Position numbers and translations under genes: made by a program. From assembly GCF_022343555.1 (NCBI RefSeq), contig NZ_JAKQZH010000005.1, positions 1 to 64,000 on the forward strand: DNA of 64,000 nucleotides. The letters are read 5' to 3'. The notes under the pieces were generated by a model that was not told where the DNA came from, did no database searches, and saw only the letters and a program-made list of their open reading frames with translations. This document shows, one piece after another, positions 39,852 to 48,990 of this stretch; position 1 is the stretch's first letter, and every line of letters starts with the position of its first letter. The DNA is from Marinobacter sp. C7. Its GTDB lineage: Bacteria > Pseudomonadota > Gammaproteobacteria > Pseudomonadales > Oleiphilaceae.

Positions 39852-41072
39852 ATGGCTACGGACAAGCTGACTGACAAGCAGGTCAAATCCGCAAACTTCG
39901 CCAAATATGGTAAACGCAAAAAGCTCTCTGACGGCGGAGGGATGTACCTGGATATTCAACCATCGGGCAAGTACTGGCGAATGAAGTATCGATTCGATGG
40001 CAAAGAAAAAACACTTGCTTTGGGCGTATACCCGGACGTTTCCTTGAAGCTGGCTCGCCAGAAGCGCGCTGAGGCACGAGCTCAACTTGCTGAGGGTGTG
40101 GATCCAAATGAAAGCAAAAGGCAGGCGAAAGCCACTCAGAAAGAAAGAAGCGACACGTTCAGGATCGTCGCTGAAGATTGGCTCAAACTGAAAAAGGGGG
40201 AGCTTGCAGACAGCACACTGGAAGTAGCTCGAAAAAGGCTGGAGACATGGGCTTACCCTAAGCTAGGCCACCTTCCTATCGCCCATATCAAGCCAGCCCA
40301 AGTTCTTGAAACGCTTCGCGAGATTGAAGCCCAGGGCAAACACGAAACAGCCCACCGCATCAGGCAACGAATTGGAGAAATCTACCGGTATGCTGTTGCA
40401 GAAGGCCGCGCTGAAACAGATCCCACATCGACGTTGAAGGGGCTACTTAAAACCGTCCCTACGAGACACAGAGCCGCCATTACGTCTGAGGAAAAGCTAG
40501 GCACACTGCTAAGGGCTATGGATGCCTATGGCGGCCATGCCTCTACCAGAGCGGCCTTAAAACTCGCGCCCCTGCTATTCTTGCGCCCCGGTGAATTGCG
40601 TAACGCCGAATGGACTGAAATTGATCTCCAATCCAGAACGTGGGTCGTGCCCGGAAAGCGCATGAAGGGGACTCTAAAAGCAAAACGGGCGGGGCAAGTA
40701 CCAGACCATATTGTTCCATTGTCTAAGCAAGCGGTCCTGATTCTTAAGGAGCTCTACGCACTTACTGGCCACCAGCACCTAGTATTTGAATCTGTAAGAT
40801 CTGGAAGACCACTTTCAGAAAACACGATCAATGTCGCGTTAAAATCTATGGGGTTTGATGGCACCACAATGGTCGGGCACGGATTTCGCGCCACCGCCTC
40901 AACCCTTCTTCATGAACAAGGATGGCAACCGGAAGTTATTGAACTTCAGCTTGCCCACAAGCAGCGCAACCAAGTTGCCGCTACTTATAATCGCTCTGCT
41001 CGACTCAAGGAACGAACAAAAATGATGCAAGCTTGGGCAGACTACTTATTCGACCTCAAAACTGACAAGTAG
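39852..41072 (+). CDS. P4-type tyrosine integrase
   Basis: This 406-residue integrase has the N-terminal DUF4102 arm-binding domain (KLSDGGGMYLDIQPSGKYW), a SAM-like core-binding domain (about 105-190) and a catalytic domain with the full set: R245 (LRPGELRNAEW), H343-R346 (HGFRATAS), H369 and nucleophile Y379 (ATYNRS). It should recombine the element into the adjacent tRNA-Arg gene. All catalytic residues are intact, so mobility is possible if attachment sites remain. Confidence 0.95.
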   Translation: MATDKLTDKQVKSANFAKYGKRKKLSDGGGMYLDIQPSGKYWRMKYRFDGKEKTLALGVYPDVSLKLARQKRAEARAQLAEGVDPNESKRQAKATQKERSDTFRIVAEDWLKLKKGELADSTLEVARKRLETWAYPKLGHLPIAHIKPAQVLETLREIEAQGKHETAHRIRQRIGEIYRYAVAEGRAETDPTSTLKGLLKTVPTRHRAAITSEEKLGTLLRAMDAYGGHASTRAALKLAPLLFLRPGELRNAEWTEIDLQSRTWVVPGKRMKGTLKAKRAGQVPDHIVPLSKQAVLILKELYALTGHQHLVFESVRSGRPLSENTINVALKSMGFDGTTMVGHGFRATASTLLHEQGWQPEVIELQLAHKQRNQVAATYNRSARLKERTKMMQAWADYLFDLKTDK

Positions 41073-41106
41073 CCTTATACACGAAACCATATGCCAACTT
41101 TTAAAC

Positions 41107-41979
41107 TCAAAACTTTCGTAGCGCATCACTTACCAGCTTATCCACTACCTCTCCACCGCTTTTGAGTCCGTATTGGTCTCTTAATACTTTTATACCCGAT
41201 TTAGTTTCCGGAAGAACTAAAACATTAGACTGAACTCTATCTTTGCTTTTTTGCCTACCTCGCGACTTCCAATCTGATTTCAATTTGTCAATAAATAATT
41301 TTTTTAAATCCAATGGCAGCATTACCTGATCCATCATGCACTTAAACTTAACTACTCTCTCTTTTGAGTCTATCGGATCATTAACTTTCCCATATAAAGA
41401 GGTTGGAAAATTAGCTTTCCTTCCCCTCTCTAACAGCCAAAAACTCAAATCCTCGTCGTCATTTTTTATCCAGGCATAATGAACGTCAAACTCCAAAATC
41501 GATGACCATTGATTGCGAAGACGCCCCATTATCTCTCTCTTTTCGCTAAGTGATCGGGGATCATAGTCAACTGCAGCCAACAGTACCTGCCGATCATTCA
41601 AACCACCCATAGGCCATTCAGGCTTAAACTCAAAATCAAAATGATGACCAAAAGAAAAATAGAGCCAACTTATAAGTCGACTACTTGCAACGGAGATCAA
41701 CGAAACCTCATCCTTGGTCAACATTGAATATTGCCTAGCAACTCTTACTTGTTCAAAAAAGAAATCATCAGCATTTACGAGCAATCTCGACACTTCCGTT
41801 GCTATTGCCTCATTATTACGAAGCAGTGCTTCATTTAAAGGATACCCCAAATTAACCATATAGTTCCAAAGCCACACAAGATCTCGATCGCCAAAGTCGG
41901 ATAACGCCTTTGGTAATTTTTTCTGAAACCCAAACTTCAATGCCAAACCACACCTCAATAACTCTGCATTCGTTCCCAA
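41107..41979 (-). CDS. Unrecognised protein of the satellite element
   Basis: I do not recognise this 290-residue protein. It is AT-rich in codon use and opposite in strand to its neighbours. It begins with a TTG at 41979 without a clear ribosome site, so the start is uncertain; the next in-frame Met is about residue 41. Helical segments with Trp and Phe clusters (WLWNYMVNLGYPL, LISWLYFSFGHHF) are followed by a basic stretch and a tail (VLVLPETKSGIKVLRDQYGL onward). The strand-helix-helix look of that tail resembles a ribbon-helix-helix DNA-binding unit. It could be a regulator or a cargo gene. Confidence 0.6.
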   Translation of the reverse strand: MGTNAELLRCGLALKFGFQKKLPKALSDFGDRDLVWLWNYMVNLGYPLNEALLRNNEAIATEVSRLLVNADDFFFEQVRVARQYSMLTKDEVSLISVASSRLISWLYFSFGHHFDFEFKPEWPMGGLNDRQVLLAAVDYDPRSLSEKREIMGRLRNQWSSILEFDVHYAWIKNDDEDLSFWLLERGRKANFPTSLYGKVNDPIDSKERVVKFKCMMDQVMLPLDLKKLFIDKLKSDWKSRGRQKSKDRVQSNVLVLPETKSGIKVLRDQYGLKSGGEVVDKLVSDALRKF

Positions 41980-42011
41980 AATACCGATTCTTTGAACTGA
42001 ACTAGATCAAG

Positions 42012-42061
42012 AATAGACCAATACTAGCATTTTTTTAACCTTTTAATAGACTAAATATAGC
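42012..42061. promoter_or_regulatory. Direct repeats between the divergent satellite genes
   Basis: AATAGACCAATACTAGC (42012-42028) and AATAGACTAAATATAGC (42045-42061) match at 13 of 17 bases and start 33 bases apart. They lie just upstream of the unknown leftward gene in a 359-base AT-rich gap (41980-42338) that also serves the AlpA gene. They may be operators for a satellite regulator. A 64-codon frame at 42091-42285 in the same gap has only a TTG start and no ribosome site, and I do not call it. Confidence 0.3.
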
Positions 42062-42338
42062 TTTTTTCTAACCCTATTCTAGACAACCTATTGTACCATG
42101 AATACTCGAAAAAACAGCCACTTAATAGCATTATCAGTAAGCTTAATCTAGATGAGAACAGTCCAAGATCAAAGTCTCTTCATGGCACACCAACTCTCCA
42201 GAACCTTATGGGCGCGGAATTCATGCGCCAGAACGAGCCTCATTATTCATTATCTAGTTTGCCTAAAAAGAAATTAAAGCAATAAAAATTTATGTACCAA
42301 CACAGATCTTCTGAGATGAAAAATGCAGGAGATCAATA

Positions 42339-42539
42339 ATGCGAATTCTAAGACTCAAAGAGGTAACTAAAAAAACAGGCCTCGCGCGCTCAACTATCTA
42401 CAAATATGTCGACGCCGGGACATTCCCAAAACCGATTGAACTTGGAGGAAGGTCCGTTGGCTGGGTTGACTCAGAAATCAATGATTGGATTTTGGGAAAA
42501 ATTCAAGAAAGAGATATGACTAAGTTAGATTTAAAGTAG
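42339..42539 (+). CDS. AlpA family transcriptional regulator
   Basis: This 66-residue MerR-like winged helix protein starts with MRILRLKEVTKKTGLARSTIYKYV and continues GTFPKPIELGGRSVGWVDSEINDWI, the AlpA/phage-regulator signature. A good AGGAG lies before the ATG. In P4-like elements such proteins control excision and integrase expression, and I infer the same here. Confidence 0.9.
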   Translation: MRILRLKEVTKKTGLARSTIYKYVDAGTFPKPIELGGRSVGWVDSEINDWILGKIQERDMTKLDLK

Positions 42540-42724
42540 CCTGAAATTCACTCCCTTAATTTTTTTTGCAGACTGACAAATCCTCGACGTAATCAATAAA
42601 AACATTACCTCTCGGTTCAAAAGGCGTAGATTCCTAAAATTATGTGTAGGTTTTAAATACTATTAAACCCCAAGAAAAATACTCATACAAAAGACTCATA
42701 CCACTAGAAGGAGCACAAACTCCC

Positions 42725-43411
42725 ATGAGTGATAACAACATCAACAGACACCTGAAAAATTCCAACCTAATACTTACTCAGGAGGCAGAGTTTAATGACA
42801 AGCAACTCATACCTCGACACCATCCATTCATCGTTAACTACCTTCAAAGAATCGAAGAAACGATTGACGATGTTCTAAACGAGCACCTCCATGCCATTGC
42901 AATTCGGGTAGACTTGAGACTCCCTCAAAACTTTAACTGGGAAAACCCAAAAGGTCGCCCACTTTTTAATAGATTCATTGATTCACTAAAGGCAAGGATA
43001 GATTCCTACGGCCACTCGTTAAAACGAAACGGAAAGAGGTTTCACCCTACCAGTATACGGTTTCTCTGGTGTCGGGAGTTTGGCGAGAGCGGTCACCCGC
43101 ATTACCACTGTATTTTGTTTTTCAACAAGCAAACTTTCCGAGGTCTTGGCCGACTGGGAGTCGATAGCACAGGGCTTTATGGGATGATAAGTAAGGCGTG
43201 GTGTAGTGCATTGGGCTGCACTCAGATGGAGGGCGATGGGCTGATTTTCGTACCACAAAATCATCTCTATCACCTCCGCAGAGGCGAGCCCTGCACAGAC
43301 TTGTTCAGACGAGCCAGCTACTTGGCAAAATATCGATCCAAGGTGTGGGGCTTGAGGAGCCACAACTTTGGGGCAAGCAGGCGGGGACTAGCAGATTCAA
43401 AGGCTATATGA
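42725..43411 (+). CDS. Inovirus-type Gp2 / YagK-YfjJ family protein (HUH-like)
   Basis: This 228-residue protein matches the YagK/YfjJ C-terminal domain family found in satellites and inovirus-like elements. It contains a His-hydrophobic-His set (H124, H126, H128 in GHPHYHCILFF) and a following Tyr/Lys motif (Y199, Y203, K206 in ASYLAKYRSK). This arrangement resembles rolling-circle replication endonucleases of the HUH class. Replication initiation is therefore plausible but unproven. It lies after a 185-base AT-rich gap and has AAGGAG about 12 bases before the ATG. Confidence 0.8.
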   Translation: MSDNNINRHLKNSNLILTQEAEFNDKQLIPRHHPFIVNYLQRIEETIDDVLNEHLHAIAIRVDLRLPQNFNWENPKGRPLFNRFIDSLKARIDSYGHSLKRNGKRFHPTSIRFLWCREFGESGHPHYHCILFFNKQTFRGLGRLGVDSTGLYGMISKAWCSALGCTQMEGDGLIFVPQNHLYHLRRGEPCTDLFRRASYLAKYRSKVWGLRSHNFGASRRGLADSKAI

Positions 43412-43530
43412 CTTAAGATCAAAGGATTGAGAACCAACTAATAGCACCCTCTTTCAAACAGTAAGTGACTCGTGACATTTATCAATCATCGATTTAGACT
43501 CAAGCTGATAGCGGTTGATCAGGTTACGAT

Positions 43531-44454
43531 ATGCTGAATGCCGAACCTATAAAAACAAGAGTGATGGTACGCACCTCTCAGACGGGAGAGGTCCTGCCGT
43601 TCATCGACAGCTTTGACATCAAAGCATCTAGCCATGGAGCCCCGTGGGACGACCTTCTTGCGGTTGAACATGATCTTCTGCCGGCATCAGAAATGAAGGG
43701 TGGGTACATAGAGCGCACAACCATCGTTCAACCCTTAGTTAAATATGACGTCCCCGCTTTTCGCCTTGAGGATCAACGGCATACTCAGCCAACCTCATTG
43801 AGGAATGTCATTCACATCGATCCCTCCGGCTCATTAACAGGCGCACGATGGACCAAACCGGCAAACGTTCTGTTCCTGATGCCCTCAGACACTGTTTTTG
43901 AGCGTGTCATCGAGGATATGGCAAAAACGCCATCGCGACTGGAATTAACCAGGGCAAGCTTCATTCAGGACATTCACATACAACAGATTGGCAATGCAAT
44001 TTTGACGGAGTGTCAGGAAGGTTTCCCGTCGGGAAGGCTTTATGGCGAATCGCTTGCTATGGCATTAACTGCCAGACTGGTTAACAACTATTCCGTTCGC
44101 CACCTTCACACAAATGACACAGGTCTCGGGCTCCCCTCGTGGAGACTGAGGAAAGTGATCGACTTCATCGAAAGAAACATCGATGCCGACCTCGGCCTTG
44201 AAGACCTTGCCAACCTCGCCGGTTTCAGTGAGTTCCACTTCAGCAGGATGTTCAAAAAAAGTACCGGATTCACACCTCACAGGTATGTCACTGAACGTCG
44301 TATAGCTCGTGCCAAAGAGCTCCTCCTGCGGACCCAGATGCCAATCAAAGACATCAGCAATCAGCTCGGGTTCGGGGACCAGGCCCACCTCTCAACCGTC
44401 TTCAAACGGTTGACTGGAACTACCCCCAAGCGTTTTAGAGAGCAGAATAAATAA
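43531..44454 (+). CDS. AraC family transcriptional regulator of the gentisate cluster
   Basis: This 307-residue protein has an N-terminal ligand-sensing-type region and a C-terminal AraC DNA-binding domain (about 205-304) with two helix-turn-helix units: LGLEDLANLAGFSEFHFSRMF and PIKDISNQLGFGDQAHLSTVF, ending in TGTTPKRFRE. It is transcribed in the same direction as the catabolic genes and 238 bases upstream of them, so it probably activates them in response to an aromatic inducer. Its GC content is closer to core genes than to the satellite. Confidence 0.9.
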   Translation: MLNAEPIKTRVMVRTSQTGEVLPFIDSFDIKASSHGAPWDDLLAVEHDLLPASEMKGGYIERTTIVQPLVKYDVPAFRLEDQRHTQPTSLRNVIHIDPSGSLTGARWTKPANVLFLMPSDTVFERVIEDMAKTPSRLELTRASFIQDIHIQQIGNAILTECQEGFPSGRLYGESLAMALTARLVNNYSVRHLHTNDTGLGLPSWRLRKVIDFIERNIDADLGLEDLANLAGFSEFHFSRMFKKSTGFTPHRYVTERRIARAKELLLRTQMPIKDISNQLGFGDQAHLSTVFKRLTGTTPKRFREQNK

Positions 44455-44499
44455 TCTCTCGTCTATACCCAGTTTTGTAAAACAGCACTCGCCCCAAGC

Positions 44500-44660
44500 G
44501 ATTCCTGTTCCGCTCCCCTGAATAAAATTCCCTCGACTCGGCCAACATTTAGCAGGAATCTAAAAGGCCAGCATAAATCCACAAGAAAGCCTCCCCTCCC
44601 CCAAATAACCTGTCGACATAGCGTCTCGGCCCTTTTGGTCACGAGACCATACCTAAAACA
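44500..44660 (+). promoter_or_regulatory. Candidate control region of the gentisate operon
   Basis: Two inverted repeats are visible upstream of the dioxygenase gene. GATTCCTG (44500-44507) has its exact complement CAGGAATC at 44553-44560. GTCTCG (44623-44628) is matched by CGAGAC (44642-44647), and the right part also reads GGTC-ACGA-GACC (44637-44648). The second pair lies about 50 bases before the start codon, so it could be an operator or a leader hairpin. AraC proteins usually bind direct repeats, so the link to the upstream regulator is a guess. Confidence 0.3.
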
Positions 44661-44692
44661 AACATAAAAACATGTCGTTTCAGGAGAGTCCG

Positions 44693-45736
44693 ATGTCAAA
44701 TCTTCCATCAGTATCTCGCCGCGCCTACTACAAGGAAATCGAGAAAAACAACCTCTCCCCTTTGTGGGAATCGCTTCATTCCCTCGTCCCGGAATCGCCC
44801 CAACCAAAAGCGGTTCCCGCAATCTGGAAGTACGATCAGCTTAAAGACCTGATCATGGAGGCAGGGTCCCTCATTAGTGCCGCCGAGGCGATCCGGCGTG
44901 TTCTAGTGCTTGAGAATCCAGGCCTCCCCGGACAGTCGAGCATCGCTTCCAATCTTTATGCGGGTCTACAGCTGATCCTTCCGGGCGAAATTGCACCCAG
45001 CCATCGACACACGCAATCCGCACTCAGATTCGTTGTTGAGGGCCGGGGCGCTTGGACCGCCGTCGATGGCGAGCGCACAACCATGGAGCCAGGTGATTTT
45101 ATTATCACGCCTTCCTGGACCTGGCATGACCACGGTAACCCGGAGGAAGAAGCGGGCGGCGAATCCGTTGTCTGGCTCGATGGCCTCGACATACCCTTGA
45201 TCCAGCAACTAGACGCTGGTTTCGCGGAACCCTATCCGGAAGAGACCCAACCACTGAGTCGCGCCGAAGGGGACAGTTTTGCTCGCTATGGCTACAACAT
45301 GTTACCGGTCGATCACACGGTTAAAAACAAAAATTCTCCCATCTTCAACTACCCGTATACGCGAAGCAGAGAAGCCCTCGAAAAGCTGAGCCGGAATAGT
45401 GAAGCAGACCCGTTCGACGGTTTCAAACTGCGCTACGTCAATCCGGCCACGGGCGGCTATCCGATGCCGACCATGGCTACCTTCATGCAGCTCTTGCCCA
45501 AAGGCTTCGTCGGAAAGAACTACCGGAGTACGGAATCCACGGTTTTTAGTGTGGTCGAGGGCACCGGTACTGCCCAGATTGGTGATCAGAGCTTCAGGTT
45601 TTCACCGAGAGATCTGTTTGTAGTGCCGTCCTGGTTGCCGGTATCGCTGAGCGCCGACCAAGACGCCGTACTGTTCAGTTATTCCAATCGTCCTGTGCTC
45701 GCAGCCCTTGATCTGCTGCGTGAGGCTCGCGACTAA
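44693..45736 (+). CDS. Gentisate 1,2-dioxygenase
   Basis: This enzyme opens gentisate (2,5-dihydroxybenzoate) to maleylpyruvate with Fe(II). The 347-residue bicupin has iron ligands H104 and H106 ([16 protein letters not shown]) and H145 (TWHDHGNP), the same numbering as characterised gentisate dioxygenases. A second cupin near 270-330 is also present. I chose the ATG at 44693, preceded by CAGGAG; an in-frame ATG seven codons earlier includes that ribosome site. It is the first enzyme of a nine-gene unit, and the next two genes complete the lower pathway. Confidence 0.95.
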   Translation: MSNLPSVSRRAYYKEIEKNNLSPLWESLHSLVPESPQPKAVPAIWKYDQLKDLIMEAGSLISAAEAIRRVLVLENPGLPGQSSIASNLYAGLQLILPGEIAPSHRHTQSALRFVVEGRGAWTAVDGERTTMEPGDFIITPSWTWHDHGNPEEEAGGESVVWLDGLDIPLIQQLDAGFAEPYPEETQPLSRAEGDSFARYGYNMLPVDHTVKNKNSPIFNYPYTRSREALEKLSRNSEADPFDGFKLRYVNPATGGYPMPTMATFMQLLPKGFVGKNYRSTESTVFSVVEGTGTAQIGDQSFRFSPRDLFVVPSWLPVSLSADQDAVLFSYSNRPVLAALDLLREARD

Positions 45737-45783
45737 GTCGCACCCTGAATTTCCCTATACCCCAGATAGAAAGTGAGGAACTT

Positions 45784-46482
45784 ATGGCCTTTGTGTTCAA
45801 GCCCGAAGCCCCTGTGGCAGCCCCTGTTTTTGGAAGTGATGACGCCGTAGCGATACGACGCGTCTACTGTGTGGGCCGCAACTATGCCGCCCACGCCAGA
45901 GAGATGGGATTCGACCCGGATCGGGAACCGCCCTTTTTCTTTATGAAGCCAAACAATGCGATCGTCTCCGTTAACTATGAATCACCACTCACCCTCGAGT
46001 ACCCGGCTGAAACAGAGAATTACCACTACGAAGCCGAGCTGGTTGCAGTTGTGGGTAAAGGTGGCTCCAACATCCCGGTTGAGAGTGCGCTGGAGCATGT
46101 CTGGGGTTACGCAGTAGGTCTGGACATGACTCGTCGTGACCTACAGGTAAAAATGCGGGAAATGGGTCGTCCGTGGGAAGTCGGCAAAGCTTTTGACAAA
46201 TCCGCACCCATGGGGCCGATCCACCCCGCAGAGACAGTGGGCCATCTAGAGGATGCAGCCATCTGGCTCACAGTAAACGGTGAAACCAAGCAGAAAAGCA
46301 GTCTGGACCATCTTATCTGGTCCGTCGCTGAAACCGTTGCCTACCTTTCTAAATTCTTTGATCTGGAACCCGGCGACCTGATCTTCACAGGCACTCCGGA
46401 GGGCGTTGGCCCCGTTGTAGCTGGAGATTCAATCAAGGTAGGCGTGGAGTCTCTCGGTGAATTAACCGTCGATATCGTCTGA
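45784..46482 (+). CDS. Fumarylacetoacetate hydrolase family protein, probably fumarylpyruvate hydrolase
   Basis: This 232-residue FAH-fold hydrolase has metal ligands E83 and E85 (HYEAELVAV) and D114 (GYAVGLDMTRRD), with the C-terminal signature FDLEPGDLIFTGTPEGVGPV. Between gentisate dioxygenase and a maleylpyruvate isomerase, it should split fumarylpyruvate into fumarate and pyruvate. A GAGGAAC ribosome site precedes the ATG. Confidence 0.93.
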   Translation: MAFVFKPEAPVAAPVFGSDDAVAIRRVYCVGRNYAAHAREMGFDPDREPPFFFMKPNNAIVSVNYESPLTLEYPAETENYHYEAELVAVVGKGGSNIPVESALEHVWGYAVGLDMTRRDLQVKMREMGRPWEVGKAFDKSAPMGPIHPAETVGHLEDAAIWLTVNGETKQKSSLDHLIWSVAETVAYLSKFFDLEPGDLIFTGTPEGVGPVVAGDSIKVGVESLGELTVDIV

Positions 46483-46509
46483 TTCCTTCTCAAGCTACAG
46501 GGTACTGAA

Positions 46510-47163
46510 GTGGATTTATACAGCTTCTTCAACAGTTCAACGTCTTACCGTGTGCGCATAGCACTGGCACTCAAAGGTGTGGACACCGAGTATCACGGCG
46601 TGAACATCCGTACGGGCGAACACTGTGTCCCCGAATACGTTGCAGAAACCAACCCGTCGGCCTGCGTTCCGGCCATTGTTGAAAAGGGATTCAGCCTGGG
46701 TCAGTCACTCGCCATCATCGACTGGTTGGATTCGGCTTATCCCGAGCCCAGACTGATTCCGATGGATCCGGTACGTCGCGCCAGGGTGCTGGAGTTCTCA
46801 CAAGTGATCGCCAGCGATATACATCCAGTCAATAACCTTCGGGTTCTGAAATACCTGCAGGACGCGTTGAAAGTCACCCCAGAACAGAAGCAAGCGTGGT
46901 ACCAGCACTGGGTCGACGAGGGCATGAACTCAGTCGAGCGGCTCTTACTGCGGAGCGCAAAAGAATACGCCGGCCCGTGGACGTTCGGGGACAGTCCATC
47001 CCTCGCGGATTGCTGCCTGATCCCACAAATTGCTAACGCCCTGAGGATGAACTGCAACTTGAGCAAATATCCGGAGGCGATGAGGGTCTATGAACATGCA
47101 ACGAGTCACCCGGCATTTGTGAAGGCAGAGCCAAGCAACCAACCAGATTATATCTCTCCCTGA
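46510..47163 (+). CDS. Maleylpyruvate (maleylacetoacetate) isomerase, zeta-class GST
   Basis: This 217-residue zeta-class glutathione transferase has the SSTSYRVRIAL motif at 9-19, where the Ser activates glutathione, and NPSACVPAI for the gamma-glutamyl site. It converts maleylpyruvate to fumarylpyruvate with glutathione. The start is a GTG with AGGG upstream. The gentisate pathway is therefore of the glutathione-dependent type. Confidence 0.93.
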   Translation: MDLYSFFNSSTSYRVRIALALKGVDTEYHGVNIRTGEHCVPEYVAETNPSACVPAIVEKGFSLGQSLAIIDWLDSAYPEPRLIPMDPVRRARVLEFSQVIASDIHPVNNLRVLKYLQDALKVTPEQKQAWYQHWVDEGMNSVERLLLRSAKEYAGPWTFGDSPSLADCCLIPQIANALRMNCNLSKYPEAMRVYEHATSHPAFVKAEPSNQPDYISP

Positions 47164-47201
47164 GATTTGCCTCCTCAACCCAAAACAAAGGGACACGAAC
47201 A

Positions 47202-48947
47202 ATGACAAAAACCATCAATGTAGATGTTTTGATAGCAGGCGCAGGCCCGGCAGGTGCGTCCACCGCCGTTTTCCTGGGCAAACAGGGAATCAACACCATG
47301 ATGATTTCCCGTAACCGGGGGCCTGCAGACACCCCACGGGCACATATTGTGAACCAGCGAACCATGGAAGTGTTTCGCGATGCGGGTCTGGAGGAAGACT
47401 GCCGGGAAGTCGCGTCGTCTGCAGAAAGCCTCGCCAATACATTTTTCGTACGTGGCTTTGCCGGGGAAGAACTGGCTCGCCAGTGGGCCTGGGGCAACAA
47501 CCCTGAACGTATGGGTGATGTACTGACGGCAAGCCCTTGCAGCTTCGTGGATCTCCCCCAGCACAAGATGGAACCCATCCTCCTTTCCGAGGCTACGCGC
47601 CTGGGCGTTCATGTGCGGTTTGACACGAAACTGTTATCCCTGACCCAGGACGAGGAAGGTGTTACGGCAAGGATTCTGGACTGTCTGACCGAAACTGAAT
47701 ACGACGTTCGGGCCAAATACCTTGTGGGGGCCGATGGCGCCAACAGTACCGTGGTGAAGGAACTGGGCCTTCCTTTGGCCGGCGAGGGTGGCCTCGGATC
47801 CGCCTACAACATCTTTTGCGATATGGATCTCTCCGCCTACACAACCCACAGGCAAGGGTCTCTCTATCTGATACTTCAATCCGGCGTGGCCGAGTGGTCT
47901 GGAGTCGTTGTATTCCGCATGGTTCGTCCCTGGAATCAATGGCTGGTCTCGATCTATATCCCACCGCATTATGATGGACCGGATGCAACAGAGGAGCAGC
48001 TTGTCTGGCGCATCCGTGAGGCGATTGCAGACCCCGCTGCCGCCGATCTGGATATCAAGATTCGCTCCGTATCGAAGTGGTCTATCAACGATATCCACGC
48101 CGAAAAAATCTCCTCTGGTCGGGTCCACTGCATGGGTGACGCAGTGCACCGACATCCCCCGGCGGCGGCGCTTGGCTCCAATACTTGCATCCAGGATGGT
48201 TTCAACCTCGCATGGAAACTCGCGCTGGTCCTACAAGGTAAAGCGCACCCACGGTTACTCGACAGTTTCAACGACGAGCGCCAGCCCGTTGCAAAACAGA
48301 TCGTGCAGCGTGCAAACGCCAGCATGTGGCAAGCAAACGGCTTTGCAGACTATCTGGGCGCCTGCCTTTTTAACGTCTACAGCGACGAAGAAGTCGATGC
48401 CAAGCTGGCAACGCCAGAAGGGCGAGATGGGTACAAGGAGCAACTGCTCGATACGCGATACAACGGTGAAGCCCATGGCGTCGAGCTTACCCGACGCTAC
48501 CGCTCCGTCGCTGTTATGGACGACGGCTCACCAGAGCCGCAAGCGCCTCAGGACCCCGAGCTCTATTATCAGCCCTCGACTCACCCCGGCTCCGCCCTGC
48601 CTCACGGCTGGCTGAGTACTCGTAAACCCGGTCCGGTGAAATCAACCCTTGATGTCGCAGGTAAGGGCAAATTCCACATTTTCTCATCCCATGGCGGTGA
48701 GAAATGGAAAGAGGCCGCAAAGAAAGTTACGGAACAGACCTGCGTTGCGATTGGCGTCTCACTCATTGGCACCGGCCTGGATTACGAAGATCCCTATCTT
48801 GATTGGGAAAAAATTCGCGGTGTTGAAGAGAACGGCTGCGTGCTCGTTCGCCCTGACCTCATCGTCGCATGGCGATCCGACAAACTCCCCGGCAACCCAG
48901 AAAAAACCTTGCTGCAGGCCATGAACAGTCTGCTTGGTTGGGATTAA
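47202..48947 (+). CDS. FAD-dependent aromatic monooxygenase (TfdB/PheA-like)
   Basis: This 581-residue group A flavin hydroxylase has the FAD-binding GAGPAG (13-18), DG motif YLVGADGANSTV and a GDAVHRHPPAAALGSNTCIQDGFNLAWKL-type FAD block (near 315-345), followed by a thioredoxin-like C-terminal domain. Relatives hydroxylate phenols such as 2,4-dichlorophenol or hydroxyphenylpropionate with NAD(P)H. It is longer than the 3-hydroxybenzoate or salicylate hydroxylases that usually feed gentisate, so the substrate is probably a substituted or larger phenol. It lies 38 bases after the isomerase gene. Confidence 0.9.
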   Translation: MTKTINVDVLIAGAGPAGASTAVFLGKQGINTMMISRNRGPADTPRAHIVNQRTMEVFRDAGLEEDCREVASSAESLANTFFVRGFAGEELARQWAWGNNPERMGDVLTASPCSFVDLPQHKMEPILLSEATRLGVHVRFDTKLLSLTQDEEGVTARILDCLTETEYDVRAKYLVGADGANSTVVKELGLPLAGEGGLGSAYNIFCDMDLSAYTTHRQGSLYLILQSGVAEWSGVVVFRMVRPWNQWLVSIYIPPHYDGPDATEEQLVWRIREAIADPAAADLDIKIRSVSKWSINDIHAEKISSGRVHCMGDAVHRHPPAAALGSNTCIQDGFNLAWKLALVLQGKAHPRLLDSFNDERQPVAKQIVQRANASMWQANGFADYLGACLFNVYSDEEVDAKLATPEGRDGYKEQLLDTRYNGEAHGVELTRRYRSVAVMDDGSPEPQAPQDPELYYQPSTHPGSALPHGWLSTRKPGPVKSTLDVAGKGKFHIFSSHGGEKWKEAAKKVTEQTCVAIGVSLIGTGLDYEDPYLDWEKIRGVEENGCVLVRPDLIVAWRSDKLPGNPEKTLLQAMNSLLGWD

Positions 48948-48990
48948 TTAAAAAACGTCTGAACTTGACCCCGATTTAAGAGGATTTGTC

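Larger units (their letters stand above)
39658..43411 (+). mobile_element. P4-like satellite element remnant at tRNA-Arg
   Basis: From the tRNA 3' end to about 43411 the DNA is much more AT-rich than the flanks. It encodes a P4-family integrase, an unknown protein, an AlpA-type regulator and an inovirus-Gp2/HUH-like protein. No capsid, tail, helicase or primase genes are present, so it is a small satellite or a decayed remnant. The right limit is set only by the change in base composition and gene type before the AraC gene, because no attR was found. The catabolic cluster to its right may be part of the same island. Confidence 0.65.

Noticed and set aside
42091..42285. 64-codon frame before alpA
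   Set aside because: It has only a TTG start, no ribosome site and no recognisable motif; AT-rich spacer is a sufficient explanation.
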